Counted from the first letter of the stretch, positions 40,630-51,089 are shown. The stretch: 64,000 nt of DNA from a bacterium (GCA_037143175.1 JBAWZF010000004.1:62001-126000); one strand, 5' to 3'. A program made the numbers and translations. Notes: generated by a model not told the origin, from the letters alone.

Positions 40630-42425
40630 TGAAGGAAGCATTCGACAATCTGACTCAGGCCCTGCGTGGTTTCGGCCGGTTCCGCAACCGCTGGGCTTTG
40701 CTGGAGGGCTTGGGACGGTTCATGCTGGCCGGGCCGGGCATGCTCCTGATTTGGGTGCTCCTTGACTCGGCGTTGCTGCTACCGTCCTGGCCACTGTTTC
40801 TTCTTTTCCTGTCCGCCGTCGGGGTGGGGGCCTTTGCGGCGGTCCGTTGGCTGCTGCCGCCCGTCTTCCGGCGTATCCGGCTTGACCGCGAAGCCCTCGA
40901 GATCGAGGCGCGTCACGGCCAGTTGGATAACCTGATCATTGGCGCGCACCAGTTGGGTGAAGAAACCTTGAGTGGAAAGGCTGGGTCCCGTCATTCGCCC
41001 GTGCTGGTGGCTGCGCTTGTGGCGAGGGCCACTGCGGAGCTTCATAAGAACGATCCCGCGCTCTTGATTGATCTGCGCCGTCCTCGAAAAATCCTGTTTG
41101 CTGCGATGGTTCCTGTTGTTGTGGCCTTGATCCTCGCAATCGCGGCTCCGCGCCTGATGAGCGATCGGGTGGTCCGGTTGCGCGAGGCGTGGCTCGCGGT
41201 GCTTGATACTCTTTTCCCCGTTACCCTTACCATCGAGCCGGGCAATGTGACGGCGGTCCGGGGCGATCCTGTGACCCTCAAGGTGCATGCCCGGGGTGCC
41301 CGCCGAACCGCCATTGATCTTCGGATGAAGGAAGCCGATACCGGCCGGGAGACGCACCAGCCCCTTACTTTGGTTGAGGGTTCAGCGGCGTATACTATCG
41401 GGCAGACCGACAAATCCTTTACCTACGATTTTGCTTATGCCGGACGCCGCAGTCCGTTCGGGACTATTCTCGTAGGTGAACGGCCGCAGCTTTCCGCGAT
41501 CAGTTACGAGCTGGTTTATCCTGCTTATGTGGGACAGCCGCCGCGTACCCTTTCCGGTCGCATCCCCAGGATCCAGGCGTTGGCCGGCACCAGTATTCTC
41601 GTCAGCTTCTCATCCACCACCGAGCTCCACCCGGATTTCAGTTATGTTGAGTGGACGGGTGGCGAAAAGCAGGCGATCACGGTCAGTGGCCGCTTTGGGC
41701 ACTTCTCGTTCACGGTGGACCAACCTTGTCGCGCCTCGATCCGGCTCACTGGCCGCCATGGGCGGGGCTTTGAGATGACCGAGCCGGTCAATCTAGAGAT
41801 CGTGGTAGACAAGGATCTGGTTCCGACCATCCAGGTGGGAATCCGAAAGGACAAGCTCGTCATGCTGGCCGAGGAGGCCACGGCCTTCGCTGTGCCCTAT
41901 ACAGCCGAGGACGATTTCGGGGTGACCGAGGTGTCGCTCGCTTACCGCATTGATACGATTGACGCGATGCTGGGGCGTGAGCCAAGGCAGGGGTCGACCT
42001 CACGCCTCGTGGAGCCGGTGTCCGAGCGGGTGAATGGCCGGTTTACCGAGGCTTTCAAGGCACTTAATCCAGGGCTGCTGCCGGGCGACCGGATCCGTGT
42101 CGAACTCTCGGCGCGCGACAACAATACCGAGACCGGGCCCGGGGTGGGGCGATCCCGCTCCCTCCAGATCGTGGTTGTCCGGCCCGATCTGGCCCAATTC
42201 ACGGAGAAGAGCTTCGGGTTCCAACAGACCGAACTTCTGGCCGGGCTGAAGAAAGTGAAACGGGCCACGAATCTGCTGGTGGAGCCGGAGCGGGCCGTCC
42301 GTGCAGAGAAAGCGCAGGCGATTGACAAGCAGAAGCTGGAGGCACGGCTTAATTCGGAGAGTTGGCCCAGTGGTGCCGAGGATGCGGTTGGCGATTACTT
42401 CCGCCTGATTTCCGGAGGAAAATAA
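40629..42425 (+). CDS. Large membrane protein of the MoxR operon (DUF4175-like)
   Basis: 598 aa from ATG 40629, which overlaps the previous stop (TAATG). Hydrophobic helices lie at about 28-50, 52-72 and 150-172, followed by a long outside region of Ig-like beta domains ('TLTIEPGNVTAVRGDPVTLKV', 'SYELVYPAYVGQPPRTLSGR' (20), 'VPYTAEDDFGVTEVSLAYRI'). The phrase 'AEDDFGV' and the overall plan recall DUF4175-type proteins that occur in MoxR-VWA clusters. The C-terminal 60 residues are a charged helix ('LAGLKKVKRATNLLVEPERA'). It is probably a structural part of the envelope complex. The family assignment is tentative; the gene itself is certain. Confidence 0.8.
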   Translation: MKEAFDNLTQALRGFGRFRNRWALLEGLGRFMLAGPGMLLIWVLLDSALLLPSWPLFLLFLSAVGVGAFAAVRWLLPPVFRRIRLDREALEIEARHGQLDNLIIGAHQLGEETLSGKAGSRHSPVLVAALVARATAELHKNDPALLIDLRRPRKILFAAMVPVVVALILAIAAPRLMSDRVVRLREAWLAVLDTLFPVTLTIEPGNVTAVRGDPVTLKVHARGARRTAIDLRMKEADTGRETHQPLTLVEGSAAYTIGQTDKSFTYDFAYAGRRSPFGTILVGERPQLSAISYELVYPAYVGQPPRTLSGRIPRIQALAGTSILVSFSSTTELHPDFSYVEWTGGEKQAITVSGRFGHFSFTVDQPCRASIRLTGRHGRGFEMTEPVNLEIVVDKDLVPTIQVGIRKDKLVMLAEEATAFAVPYTAEDDFGVTEVSLAYRIDTIDAMLGREPRQGSTSRLVEPVSERVNGRFTEAFKALNPGLLPGDRIRVELSARDNNTETGPGVGRSRSLQIVVVRPDLAQFTEKSFGFQQTELLAGLKKVKRATNLLVEPERAVRAEKAQAIDKQKLEARLNSESWPSGAEDAVGDYFRLISGGK

Positions 42426-43240
42426 TGAATACCCCCAGCAAGATTTTCTGTCTACTGTCTACTGTCTACTGCCTGTTGTCCCTGCCTTCCCCGGCCAGCG
42501 AATCCTGGGCGGCGCGCGCCAGCCAGATGAACCGCCGCGAGATCACTGCCGACAGTGCCAAGACCCGGGAGGCGGGGCGGGAAGAGGATCGGCGCAATAA
42601 GATTTCCATGCCGCGGATCCGGCCTGCCATGGCCGGGTTTGACTGGGATGCCGATCCGACGGCCATTCCCTATGTGCATTACCAGATCAACAAGCGTACC
42701 GAATTGCCGGTTTACGTTTTCAACGACGGACTGGATCTTGCCAGTCCGGACCTCTTCCGCTACACGATCGTCTATCTCACTTCCCATGGGCGTTGGTCGT
42801 TGACCGAGAAGGAAACCGAGAATCTTTCGCTCTGGCTTAAACGGGGGGGAACCCTCATCCTTGACGATTGCTACAACCGCGGCAGCGCTTTTGCCGAATC
42901 CGTTCGTCCGGAAGTCGGCAAGCTGATTCCCGGCGCTGAACCGATTTTGCTGCTCAAGGAAGACCCGCGTGTGGCCGATGTTTTCAAGATGGTCTATCCC
43001 AGTCCCTGGCCCGGGGAGGCTGCCTTTTTCGAGAATCGGCCCTGGCAGTATGTTTTATTGGATGGGCGGCCAGCCGTGCTCTTCAGCCCGAACGATGACG
43101 GATGCGGGTGGGAAATTTCGACGCCGCCTACAGCCTCCAACCCGTTGGGTGAAGGAATCGGGCATGGCGGTGATAATACGGTCCGGGAAATGATCTACCA
43201 ATGGGCTGTCAACTGGATGCTGTTTACGTTTACGCATTGA
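42425..43240 (+). CDS. DUF4159-domain secreted protein
   Basis: 271 aa from ATG 42425, overlapping the previous stop by one base. The signal peptide is unusual: its hydrophobic core (CLLSTVYCLLS) is encoded by three exact copies of the 7-mer CTGTCTA. After a charged linker (25-60) comes a DUF4159 domain (about 75-271): 'YTIVYLTSHGRWSLTEKETE', 'LSLWLKRGGTLILDDCYNRG', 'EPILLLKEDPRVADVFKMVY' and a C-terminal 'DNTVREMIYQWAVNWMLF'. DUF4159 proteins are regular members of MoxR/VWA operons; their fold resembles GATase-like domains. Function is not established. Confidence 0.88.
   Translation: MNTPSKIFCLLSTVYCLLSLPSPASESWAARASQMNRREITADSAKTREAGREEDRRNKISMPRIRPAMAGFDWDADPTAIPYVHYQINKRTELPVYVFNDGLDLASPDLFRYTIVYLTSHGRWSLTEKETENLSLWLKRGGTLILDDCYNRGSAFAESVRPEVGKLIPGAEPILLLKEDPRVADVFKMVYPSPWPGEAAFFENRPWQYVLLDGRPAVLFSPNDDGCGWEISTPPTASNPLGEGIGHGGDNTVREMIYQWAVNWMLFTFTH
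42448..42468 (+). repeat. Three tandem copies of the 7-mer CTGTCTA inside a signal peptide
   Basis: Perfect copies at 42448-42454, 42455-42461 and 42462-42468, followed by a partial copy. Because 7 is not a multiple of 3, gain or loss of one copy would shift the reading frame of the DUF4159 gene within its first 25 codons. Confidence 0.8.
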
Positions 43241-43253
43241 GAGAGGAATCTGA

Positions 43254-46200
43254 TTGCCAATGAACCGACGAATATTTTTCCTGATGATCTTGTCGGGGCT
43301 GCTGAGCTTCGGACGCGGGTCTGTGGCCGACGAAATCGAATTCCGTCTTGTGCCCTATGACCGGCCCGAGGTCACGGTGGACAGTCTCGAGGTGAATGAA
43401 CCGATCCTTAACCCTGTGCAGACAGCGCGCGGGGTGGAGGTCCAGAAGGTTGGCGTCAAGGTCGTCTGTTGGGCCAGGAATATTCTGCTGGATGGCCAGC
43501 CGCTGTTCGAGCGCTACCATGAAGGCAAGTACATCGACCGTATACCCCGGGCGCGGCAGGAGCTCAAGCCGGGCCGGCATGTCCTATGGCCGGGCGATCA
43601 CGTCTTCACGCTGGGAGCTGACGGAACCCTTACCTCTGAAAGTCCCGATCTGCTTGTTGCCGGGAAAATCATCCGGATCAAGGCTTATCCGGTTACCATT
43701 CGTGCCCTCCTTTCTAATCCGACAGACCCCGACTTGCCTCCCTCCATGCGCGAGGCGCCTCTGCCCGATCTGACGTTGCGGGATTCCCTCGAGATGCTTC
43801 CTGCCGGGACTGCGGATGAGGCGCATGAGGCGTGGCGTAAAAGCGGCAAGGCGCATGAATTGCTGCCGGTGTTTGAAAAATTTGCGCCCTTGACGATCTG
43901 GCTTCCCGCCCACCATGCTGGGCACGGGTATCAACTTCATCCGGTTGGCATCAGCTTTCAACTCGGAGCTGATGGTATTGCGGCGGGAGCAGGTGGGGGC
44001 TTGGCGCCGATGCCTGCGGTGCGAGTCAGCCAGTGGGAAATCGGCATTCCGCTCTACGCCTTTCCGCTCACTGGCGACCGTAATTGCTCGGTCGTGGTCA
44101 CCGGCGTTGAGAAGATGCAGTGGGGGGAACACGATGCAGGCACACCCAAGTTTGCTCATTTGTATCCCCGCCGCCAGGGATACGAAGTTTGCCTGGGTAT
44201 GACCGGATCCGTCATCTCCGTTGGAGGCGACCTTTCATCATTGCCTGTCAAGGCCTTGCGAGTCGATCTTCCCGATCCCACCAAGGGCATTCAGCGCGGC
44301 CTGCTCGCCGAGTTGTCGACTCGTCATTTCAAGCCGGGTGATGCGACGACAGTTCGGCTTCAGGCGATTGATTCCGGCATTCCCGCAGGGGCACGGGTGG
44401 TTACAAACGAAGCGTCCGCCACGCTGACCAACCGGTTGGATGGCGCTGCTCTTTTTGCGCGTCTTCAGGGATATGCGGCCACCAACTGGGTTGCCGTTGA
44501 GGTGCGGTCCGGGCCTGACTGCCGGGCGCAATTGGCGATCCCGCGCGTGCCTGATGGGCTTTATAAGCTTGAGCTGGGTGTACGGCCGGCTGACGAAGCG
44601 GGGCCGCCCTTGTCGGTCGAGACTTGGATTACGGTGTCCGAGCCACGTCCGATGAGTCTCGGGCTTTTCACTCAGCGGGGCCGGGATGCGTTTTACCGGG
44701 GGGAATCCTTCTGGGTGGGGGCTGGGCTGCTGGCGATTGGGCAGCCGATCCCGGCGGGGACGCCCCTTCAGGTTGATCTGGTCGATGCGCAGGGACGGCG
44801 TTTCAGCCTGTTCAAAGACAAGCTCGGGTCGGCGGTCAAGGATCGTGACACACGGCTGGTGCAGCTTGACAGTGCGTTAACCCTTCAGTTGGCACCTGGC
44901 TCCTATCGGGTTGAGGCGACCCTTGGACAGATATCGGCCCGTCCGCTGGTCTTTGATCTCGTAGAGCCTGAACCGGCGACACATTTTGATAACATCATTC
45001 TCGGTAAGTACTCGTCCTGGGGCAGCAGGTACGCGCAGTGCATCCGTTCCGGCCAGGGGGCGGAGGAGCTTGTACGCGAGCTCCGCGCGATGGGCATCAA
45101 CGGCTTTAAAGGCATGTCCTACGACATGGATCGGGTGGTCCATAACGATGCCGTGGTTGAGCAGGTCATTCGGGAGTGTCCAGAACTTGGTCCGTGGGAG
45201 GCCTATGCACAGTCCAGCGGGCGGGATCGTTTCCTCAATGCCTGCGTGCGGTACAACCTGCGTTTCTGGGAGGATCTATTTACCTATAACGACACGACCC
45301 TTCCACGCGGTGACGCTATCCTGGGTGCCTGTGCGCGCTATGCCGGACTCGAAACGCACTCGATGCGACATAGCCCTGCCTTCCAGGGGGTCTGCTTGTA
45401 TGATGAGATCTATACCCGGTCGCTCATTGATGGCGTTCCGATCGTCTCGGCCTTTGAGCAGGCGATGGAACTCGGGTACCGTGCCAAGAATCCGAACCTC
45501 ACAAGTGCCAAGGCGATGAAGGCCTTCGATCGGTATATCGCCCGACCTGTCGAGCAGCGAAACCGGGAGGATCTTGATACGTTCCGTACGTACCCCGCCT
45601 ACGAGGATGAGTGCTGGCGGCTCTGGTGTGACCGGCTTGCTGGCTCGGTGAAAAGCGTGATGCCTTCGTCAGCCAATTTCACGCTCAATCGTTATTGGGG
45701 CCATAACGGGGGAAATATCGCGGCCAATGGGCGTGAGGAGGATGTGTTTGCCTCCCTCGATATCGCGGCCTGCGTCATGTATAAGGACTCCGGTTGCGGG
45801 GATCGGCCTGTTTTCGCTCCGATGCAGGCCGATGTGCTTCGACTTGGCGGGAAGGGCCGCGTCTGGACCCAGCTCCATACTTACCATAGTCCGGGAATTT
45901 ACGATCAGCACATTTTGCGCCAAGCCTTCTTCGCGCTTTCGCAACGCATCGAGGGTTTTACGTATTTTACCCTTGGCAATTCCGGGGATGCGTTGAAGAA
46001 CATCGCCGGTACGCTCTGTACCCGCTATGGTGATTTTTTCCTCTCGCTTGACAAGGGTTACAAAAAGGTGGCGATCTACTATTCGCGTTCCGCGCAGTAT
46101 CTCGGCGCCCGCAAGCCGAACAGCATCACGGAGCAGTGTGAGGGGCTCTGGGTGGCTTGTCTACGTGCGGGTTATCCGGCCGATTTCCTGGGTGATGATG

Positions 46201-49200
46201 ATATTGCCGCCGGGCGTGCGATGGAATACAGCGCACTCTTCGCGCCGGGATTTACCTTTGAGGATGAATGTCCGGCGAAAACGTTGACCGAGTTGCGTCG
46301 CTTTTCCAACGCCGGGAAGACGTTGCTTGTTGAGCGATCCAGTCATTTGCCGGTCGAGGGGGCTGTTCGCCTCGATAGCGAACTTGATGAGTACGATCCG
46401 AAGTTGGGTTCATTTCCAAAGTACACGGACTTTGAAACCGAGCAGGTTTGGGACCGGAGTGTTGAGACCACGCGCCTCGTGCGCGAAACGCTCGCGAAGC
46501 ACATCCTGCCTGCAGCACGGCACGACATGATGGTGGGTCCCGACTGGCTGATACGGGGAGAAGGTCAGTACATGGTGGTGCCGAACTTAAACCAGGTCGG
46601 GTTCACGGGCCTGTCTAAAACCCTCTATCAGGCGCCGCTTCGCACGCATCTCGAGTTTCCCCGCCGCCCACCCGTTTGTTTCGACCTGCTTGAAATGAAA
46701 CCCGTGGCGGTCAAGACCGAGGGGGAGTGGATGTCGCTCGAGCTCGATATGGCCCACTATCCCGGCAAGGTGCTCGCGTTCCTGCCCGAGGCTCCCGTCT
46801 CCGTCCGGCTCGAAACGTCCGCGGAGCTGAAGGCTGGCCAGAACCTGAGCTACCGGGTAACGGTGCTCGGGGCAAAGGGCCAGCCGATCAATGCGAGTTT
46901 CCCCTTGGAGATCCGGATTACCACCCCCTCCGGACAGACGATGCAGGAGATCTACCGGGCCGCCGCCCCGGAATATGTCGCGGCCTGGACGGTGCCGGTC
47001 AACGGGGCCCCCGGAGCCTGGATCGTTTCCGTGCGCGAGTTAGTGAGTGGCCTGGCCGCGAAGGCTTCGGTTCAGGTCAAGGATGGCTTGATGCCTGCGG
47101 CGACTTTCGACACGGCCAAAGTCCGTTTCTCTGATCCCGGACGTTTAGCGGCCTTTTTGGCCGGGACGCAAGGCGATATCCTGATTCCTCTTGAGCCCGA
47201 GCAACAGTGGGCGAGACCCGCGGCCGAACGGTTGTGCAAAGGGTTGGCTACGCGTGGGCGTAAGGCCTCCATTGTGAATTGCGAGGCGGTGGCACGTCCG
47301 CCGGGTCCTTTTGATCGCGAGCAACCACGGCTTGATGGAACGCGGCTCTGGCGGGGTGACGTGGTTCAACCCGGATTCTTTATTGACGGGCCAGTGATCC
47401 TGCTCGGGCGCCGGGGTGAGAACCGTCTCATCGAGGCGCTCACACGGCGCGATGCGTTGTCGGAGCCGTTGACCTCGAATTTCCCCGGACAGGGTGGGGC
47501 GCTGGTGTCCTGGACCCACAGTGCCTTTGCCAATGGCTTCGACTCGGTGGCCATCCTCGCCAACGATGCCGAGGGGCTTGGTGCCGGAGTGGATGCTTTC
47601 CTGGCACTCAAGCCGGAGGCCTCCTCAGGGCCTGCTCCAGTTCCGCGCTTGCAGGCTCCTCGTCCTGTGACTACTGGACTTGTGCCCGGTCAGACCGTTG
47701 CGGCGACTCGGGACTCCTTTGCCGGATTGATCAGCGGCGAGGATATGGTTCAGAGCATGGATCTCGATCCTGCTACCGGGCGGGTGCTTGTGGGCACCTT
47801 CGGTTATGGCGAGAACCTCTTTTGCCTTGGACCGGATGGGAAGCTGCTGTGGAAGATTTATCTGCCCGAGCATGATGTATATACCGCCCGGTGGTATGAT
47901 GACGGGCGCCGCATCATGGCCTTGACCGGACGTGGATGGTACCTCTTCCTGTTGGACGGACAAACTGGTCGTGTGATCAAGAAGCTTGCCGCCACCGAAT
48001 GGGCGGACACGCATTGGAGCGAAGGCGCAATTGATACGCACGTGCAGGCCGAGATTAATCCGGCGCTCAAACAGATCCTGGTGGCCGGGCGTGCCGGTCT
48101 GTTGGCTCTCGATTATGAGGGACGGCGACTGTGGTTTTCAGATCGGGCACCGGAGATTGTGTCTGTTGTGCAGGAAGCTGAAAAGAGCGGGGGGGCCGCG
48201 GCCTTCCCCATGACCCGCTCCCTGGTGAATATGGCCCTGAGTCCGGATGGTTCCCGCCTGGTCTCCAGCGAATACCAACTGACGGGGAGCACGGAGATCA
48301 AAAAGGAGATCGTTGATGTATGGGCTTTCCGCCCGCGCTTCCTCGACGCCCGCACCGGCGCCTTGATTGTTGAAAGTCATGATGACCCCGGGAACCAGAC
48401 GAGTGCCGGGGGCTGGTCTGTGCGCTGGCCAGCCGGTTCGGCCATACCCTGGGTGGATTCAAGCGGTCTCACCGCGCCGCTCCCTGAAGACGGTAAGCTG
48501 GGTCGGTGGCAGTGGCTCCCGGGACGGCGCCTGAAAGGCGACCGGTTTCTCAAGGGGAGTAACGAGCTCACCTGCCTGGACGTGAAGGGTCGCACGATCT
48601 GGAGCCTGGCGGCTGATCCCGCGGTATTGGTCTCCTCTGATGTGCTCGCCCCGGATCTCAGCCGGCTCTACCGCTCTTTGTGGAATGGGGATGTGCTTTG
48701 CATCGATCTGGCTGATGGGACCACGCTCTGGAAGCGCCATCTGGCTTTCCGGGCAAAGCTGCAGCCGGTGGCGGATGGGGTGATGGCCGGGGCGATCGAC
48801 GGGACCGTGGCGCGATTCGGGCTCGATGGCCAGATCACGTGGCAGGCCCAGGTGCCCGCCCTCCACGAGGCGCCTAGCGGTGACTACCCGGCCTATGTCC
48901 GGGCGGGGCTTGATCGCGATCCCGATGCGACGGGCGAGTATTACCCGGCGGGTGAGGACAAGTCCGGCGATCTCGATTCAGTTTTGCGTTTTGGGATGGA
49001 GCAGCTCGCCAATGGCGGCTTCGAAGACGGAGCCGGCTGGATGGCAGGCGAGGGGAAGCCTCAGTTCTCGGAGGTGGCTCGCGCCGGCAAACGCTCCTTG
49101 CGGGTGATTCCCGGAACCATGGTCACGCAGGGTGTTGACCGGCGTGTGGTTCCCCTGGGTACCTATCTGCTTGAGTTTTCCTACAGGCCGATCGGCACGG

Positions 49201-51089
49201 GTGCCGTGCTGACCGCCGGCGTACAGTTCGGCGGGGAATCGGCCCCGCTCACTCTCTCGGCTTTCAAGGGGCGGCCCGGAGTGTGGAGTTTCGGGCGGCT
49301 GGCGGTAAAGGCACCCTTGATCTCGGCGGGGTTGACGGTCGGGCTGGAATCGACGGGTGGCGAGATACTCGTGGATCAGGTGAGTTTGCGGCCGATCCGT
49401 TTTCCCTCGGCGAATTTGCTGGCCAATCCCGAGCTCTATGCGGTGGAGCCGACGTTTGTGCGCGATATCCGTGTGCGCTACAGCCGGATCCCCAGCAGTC
49501 TCAAGCAGAAGCTGATTTCGCAAAACCATGTCACCGCGTTTAAACAGGGGGGGACTGACTCCGCCATGCTCTTCACGGAAGAGGAGTCCTTCCTGCATAA
49601 CAGCCGGCTCGATGATATCGGGACCACCTGGTTCCAATCTCCGGATGCCATGGGCTTCAGTGTGGCGTTGGTCCAACCCGCCTGGGTTTCACATCTCGTG
49701 CTTTACCTGAATAATGCCATGCCTGAGGAGCCCTATCGCACGATTGCCATTGAGGCTAATAATATCGAGGCAAAGATTTCCAGCGTGGTCGCACTGGTGC
49801 GGAACAACCGCCGCCGGTTTGTGGTGGTCCATTTTGAAAAGCCGATTTTCACCGATGTGTTGAAGATTCTGCCGGGCCGTCAGCTGCATGCCAACCGGGA
49901 CAGCCTGACCGAGGTGGAGGTCTATGGCCCCGTTGGCGGTCCGGATACGGGCAGTGCGAAGGCATTTCCGGTTGATCCGCTCAGTTGGCCCATGTTCATG
50001 GGCGGGCCCGCCCACGTTCCTCCCGTCACGCCTGCCGACCTGTGCGGAAATTATAGTGAGAAAGGCCGGTTGGATGCCAACACGCCCGTATTCCCCGCAG
50101 GCCCGATTCTGGCCAAGGGACTCTTTGTGGTTCCTTCGCCCGGTGGCGGGCTGCGTTCCGCTTCCCTGGGTGACGAGCTGGGGAAACGGCGGCTCAATTG
50201 GGGGCGTTCATGGACCTTTGGCACCATTACCCCGCTCAGTACCCCCGCCTGGTATGCCGGGCGGTTGCTCGTGGGCTCCGCCGACGAGCGGCTCCATGCG
50301 ATCGCTGAAAACGGGGCCCGGCTCTGGTCGTTCCAGACCGAGGGGCGCGTCTATTCGGCGCCGACCCCTGCGGGCGACGATGTGTTCTTTGGTTCAGACG
50401 ATGGCAAACTCTACCGGGTTGACCTCGACTCCGGGATCCTGATCTGGGAATACAAGACGGCCGGAAAAATCCGCGCGGCGGCTGCGCTGGCCGAAGGGCG
50501 GATCTATGCCGCCTCGTGGGATGGGCAGCTGCACGCTGTGACCGCCGAGTCGGGGAAACAGGCATGGACGGCCCCCATAGCTCCCTGTACCCGGGCCGCC
50601 GCCGCGGTCTCTGGCGGGGTGGTGTTCCTGGGTGATGAAAGCGGGCATATGCGGGCCTTCGGGGCTGCGGATGGGAAGTCCATTTTCGATCTGCCGCTGG
50701 GCGGGCGTATTTCGCGTGGCGCGGTCGTGAGCTCGAACGGCATCTTCTATGCCAGCGACCAGGGGCACGCGGCGTTGGTCTCGCCGGCGGGGCAGGTGCT
50801 CTGGTCGGTGGTGCTCGGTAGCGAGGTGACCGGGCAACCGCTGGCCACACAGACCCAGTTGCTGGTCCCTACCCGGTCCGGCCTTCAGGTCCTGCGACAA
50901 CAGGATGGCCGGCCCGATGAACGGCTCAAGTTGCCGGGCAAGTCAGCTCCCATCATTGGGGTGATCCCTAGCGGGGAGCGCCTGTTTATGCTGACGGGGA
51001 GCGCCAGCACGCAGCATCGCGGCGGACCTGTGACGTATGCCGAATATGATTCAGCCGTGATCGTGCTGGGTCCGGAGGAGAACAAATGA
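43254..51089 (+). CDS. Giant secreted protein: TIM-barrel-like, two PQQ-type propellers, carbohydrate-binding-like domains
   Basis: 2611 aa from TTG 43254 (GAGAGGA 6 bases before); the ATG at 43260 is also possible. Signal peptide to about residue 26. Beta-rich domains fill about 27-570. A TIM-barrel-like part spans about 575-1050 ('ELVRELRAMGINGFKGMSYD', 'FQGVCLYDEIYTRSLIDG', 'IEGFTYFTLGNSGD') and resembles glycoside-hydrolase/beta-galactosidase barrels. A first propeller with PQQ/WD-like blades lies at about 1480-1870 ('NLFCLGPDGKLLWKIYLPEH'), a jelly-roll at about 1918-2060 ('LANGGFEDGAGWM'), a discoidin-like domain at about 2120-2235, and a PQQ propeller at 2240-2611 ('WPMFMGGPAH', 'LYRVDLDSGILIWEYKTAG'). 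Likely exported and carbohydrate-directed. It follows the DUF4159 gene by 13 bp and overlaps the next gene by 4. Confidence 0.85.
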   Translation: MPMNRRIFFLMILSGLLSFGRGSVADEIEFRLVPYDRPEVTVDSLEVNEPILNPVQTARGVEVQKVGVKVVCWARNILLDGQPLFERYHEGKYIDRIPRARQELKPGRHVLWPGDHVFTLGADGTLTSESPDLLVAGKIIRIKAYPVTIRALLSNPTDPDLPPSMREAPLPDLTLRDSLEMLPAGTADEAHEAWRKSGKAHELLPVFEKFAPLTIWLPAHHAGHGYQLHPVGISFQLGADGIAAGAGGGLAPMPAVRVSQWEIGIPLYAFPLTGDRNCSVVVTGVEKMQWGEHDAGTPKFAHLYPRRQGYEVCLGMTGSVISVGGDLSSLPVKALRVDLPDPTKGIQRGLLAELSTRHFKPGDATTVRLQAIDSGIPAGARVVTNEASATLTNRLDGAALFARLQGYAATNWVAVEVRSGPDCRAQLAIPRVPDGLYKLELGVRPADEAGPPLSVETWITVSEPRPMSLGLFTQRGRDAFYRGESFWVGAGLLAIGQPIPAGTPLQVDLVDAQGRRFSLFKDKLGSAVKDRDTRLVQLDSALTLQLAPGSYRVEATLGQISARPLVFDLVEPEPATHFDNIILGKYSSWGSRYAQCIRSGQGAEELVRELRAMGINGFKGMSYDMDRVVHNDAVVEQVIRECPELGPWEAYAQSSGRDRFLNACVRYNLRFWEDLFTYNDTTLPRGDAILGACARYAGLETHSMRHSPAFQGVCLYDEIYTRSLIDGVPIVSAFEQAMELGYRAKNPNLTSAKAMKAFDRYIARPVEQRNREDLDTFRTYPAYEDECWRLWCDRLAGSVKSVMPSSANFTLNRYWGHNGGNIAANGREEDVFASLDIAACVMYKDSGCGDRPVFAPMQADVLRLGGKGRVWTQLHTYHSPGIYDQHILRQAFFALSQRIEGFTYFTLGNSGDALKNIAGTLCTRYGDFFLSLDKGYKKVAIYYSRSAQYLGARKPNSITEQCEGLWVACLRAGYPADFLGDDDIAAGRAMEYSALFAPGFTFEDECPAKTLTELRRFSNAGKTLLVERSSHLPVEGAVRLDSELDEYDPKLGSFPKYTDFETEQVWDRSVETTRLVRETLAKHILPAARHDMMVGPDWLIRGEGQYMVVPNLNQVGFTGLSKTLYQAPLRTHLEFPRRPPVCFDLLEMKPVAVKTEGEWMSLELDMAHYPGKVLAFLPEAPVSVRLETSAELKAGQNLSYRVTVLGAKGQPINASFPLEIRITTPSGQTMQEIYRAAAPEYVAAWTVPVNGAPGAWIVSVRELVSGLAAKASVQVKDGLMPAATFDTAKVRFSDPGRLAAFLAGTQGDILIPLEPEQQWARPAAERLCKGLATRGRKASIVNCEAVARPPGPFDREQPRLDGTRLWRGDVVQPGFFIDGPVILLGRRGENRLIEALTRRDALSEPLTSNFPGQGGALVSWTHSAFANGFDSVAILANDAEGLGAGVDAFLALKPEASSGPAPVPRLQAPRPVTTGLVPGQTVAATRDSFAGLISGEDMVQSMDLDPATGRVLVGTFGYGENLFCLGPDGKLLWKIYLPEHDVYTARWYDDGRRIMALTGRGWYLFLLDGQTGRVIKKLAATEWADTHWSEGAIDTHVQAEINPALKQILVAGRAGLLALDYEGRRLWFSDRAPEIVSVVQEAEKSGGAAAFPMTRSLVNMALSPDGSRLVSSEYQLTGSTEIKKEIVDVWAFRPRFLDARTGALIVESHDDPGNQTSAGGWSVRWPAGSAIPWVDSSGLTAPLPEDGKLGRWQWLPGRRLKGDRFLKGSNELTCLDVKGRTIWSLAADPAVLVSSDVLAPDLSRLYRSLWNGDVLCIDLADGTTLWKRHLAFRAKLQPVADGVMAGAIDGTVARFGLDGQITWQAQVPALHEAPSGDYPAYVRAGLDRDPDATGEYYPAGEDKSGDLDSVLRFGMEQLANGGFEDGAGWMAGEGKPQFSEVARAGKRSLRVIPGTMVTQGVDRRVVPLGTYLLEFSYRPIGTGAVLTAGVQFGGESAPLTLSAFKGRPGVWSFGRLAVKAPLISAGLTVGLESTGGEILVDQVSLRPIRFPSANLLANPELYAVEPTFVRDIRVRYSRIPSSLKQKLISQNHVTAFKQGGTDSAMLFTEEESFLHNSRLDDIGTTWFQSPDAMGFSVALVQPAWVSHLVLYLNNAMPEEPYRTIAIEANNIEAKISSVVALVRNNRRRFVVVHFEKPIFTDVLKILPGRQLHANRDSLTEVEVYGPVGGPDTGSAKAFPVDPLSWPMFMGGPAHVPPVTPADLCGNYSEKGRLDANTPVFPAGPILAKGLFVVPSPGGGLRSASLGDELGKRRLNWGRSWTFGTITPLSTPAWYAGRLLVGSADERLHAIAENGARLWSFQTEGRVYSAPTPAGDDVFFGSDDGKLYRVDLDSGILIWEYKTAGKIRAAAALAEGRIYAASWDGQLHAVTAESGKQAWTAPIAPCTRAAAAVSGGVVFLGDESGHMRAFGAADGKSIFDLPLGGRISRGAVVSSNGIFYASDQGHAALVSPAGQVLWSVVLGSEVTGQPLATQTQLLVPTRSGLQVLRQQDGRPDERLKLPGKSAPIIGVIPSGERLFMLTGSASTQHRGGPVTYAEYDSAVIVLGPEENK

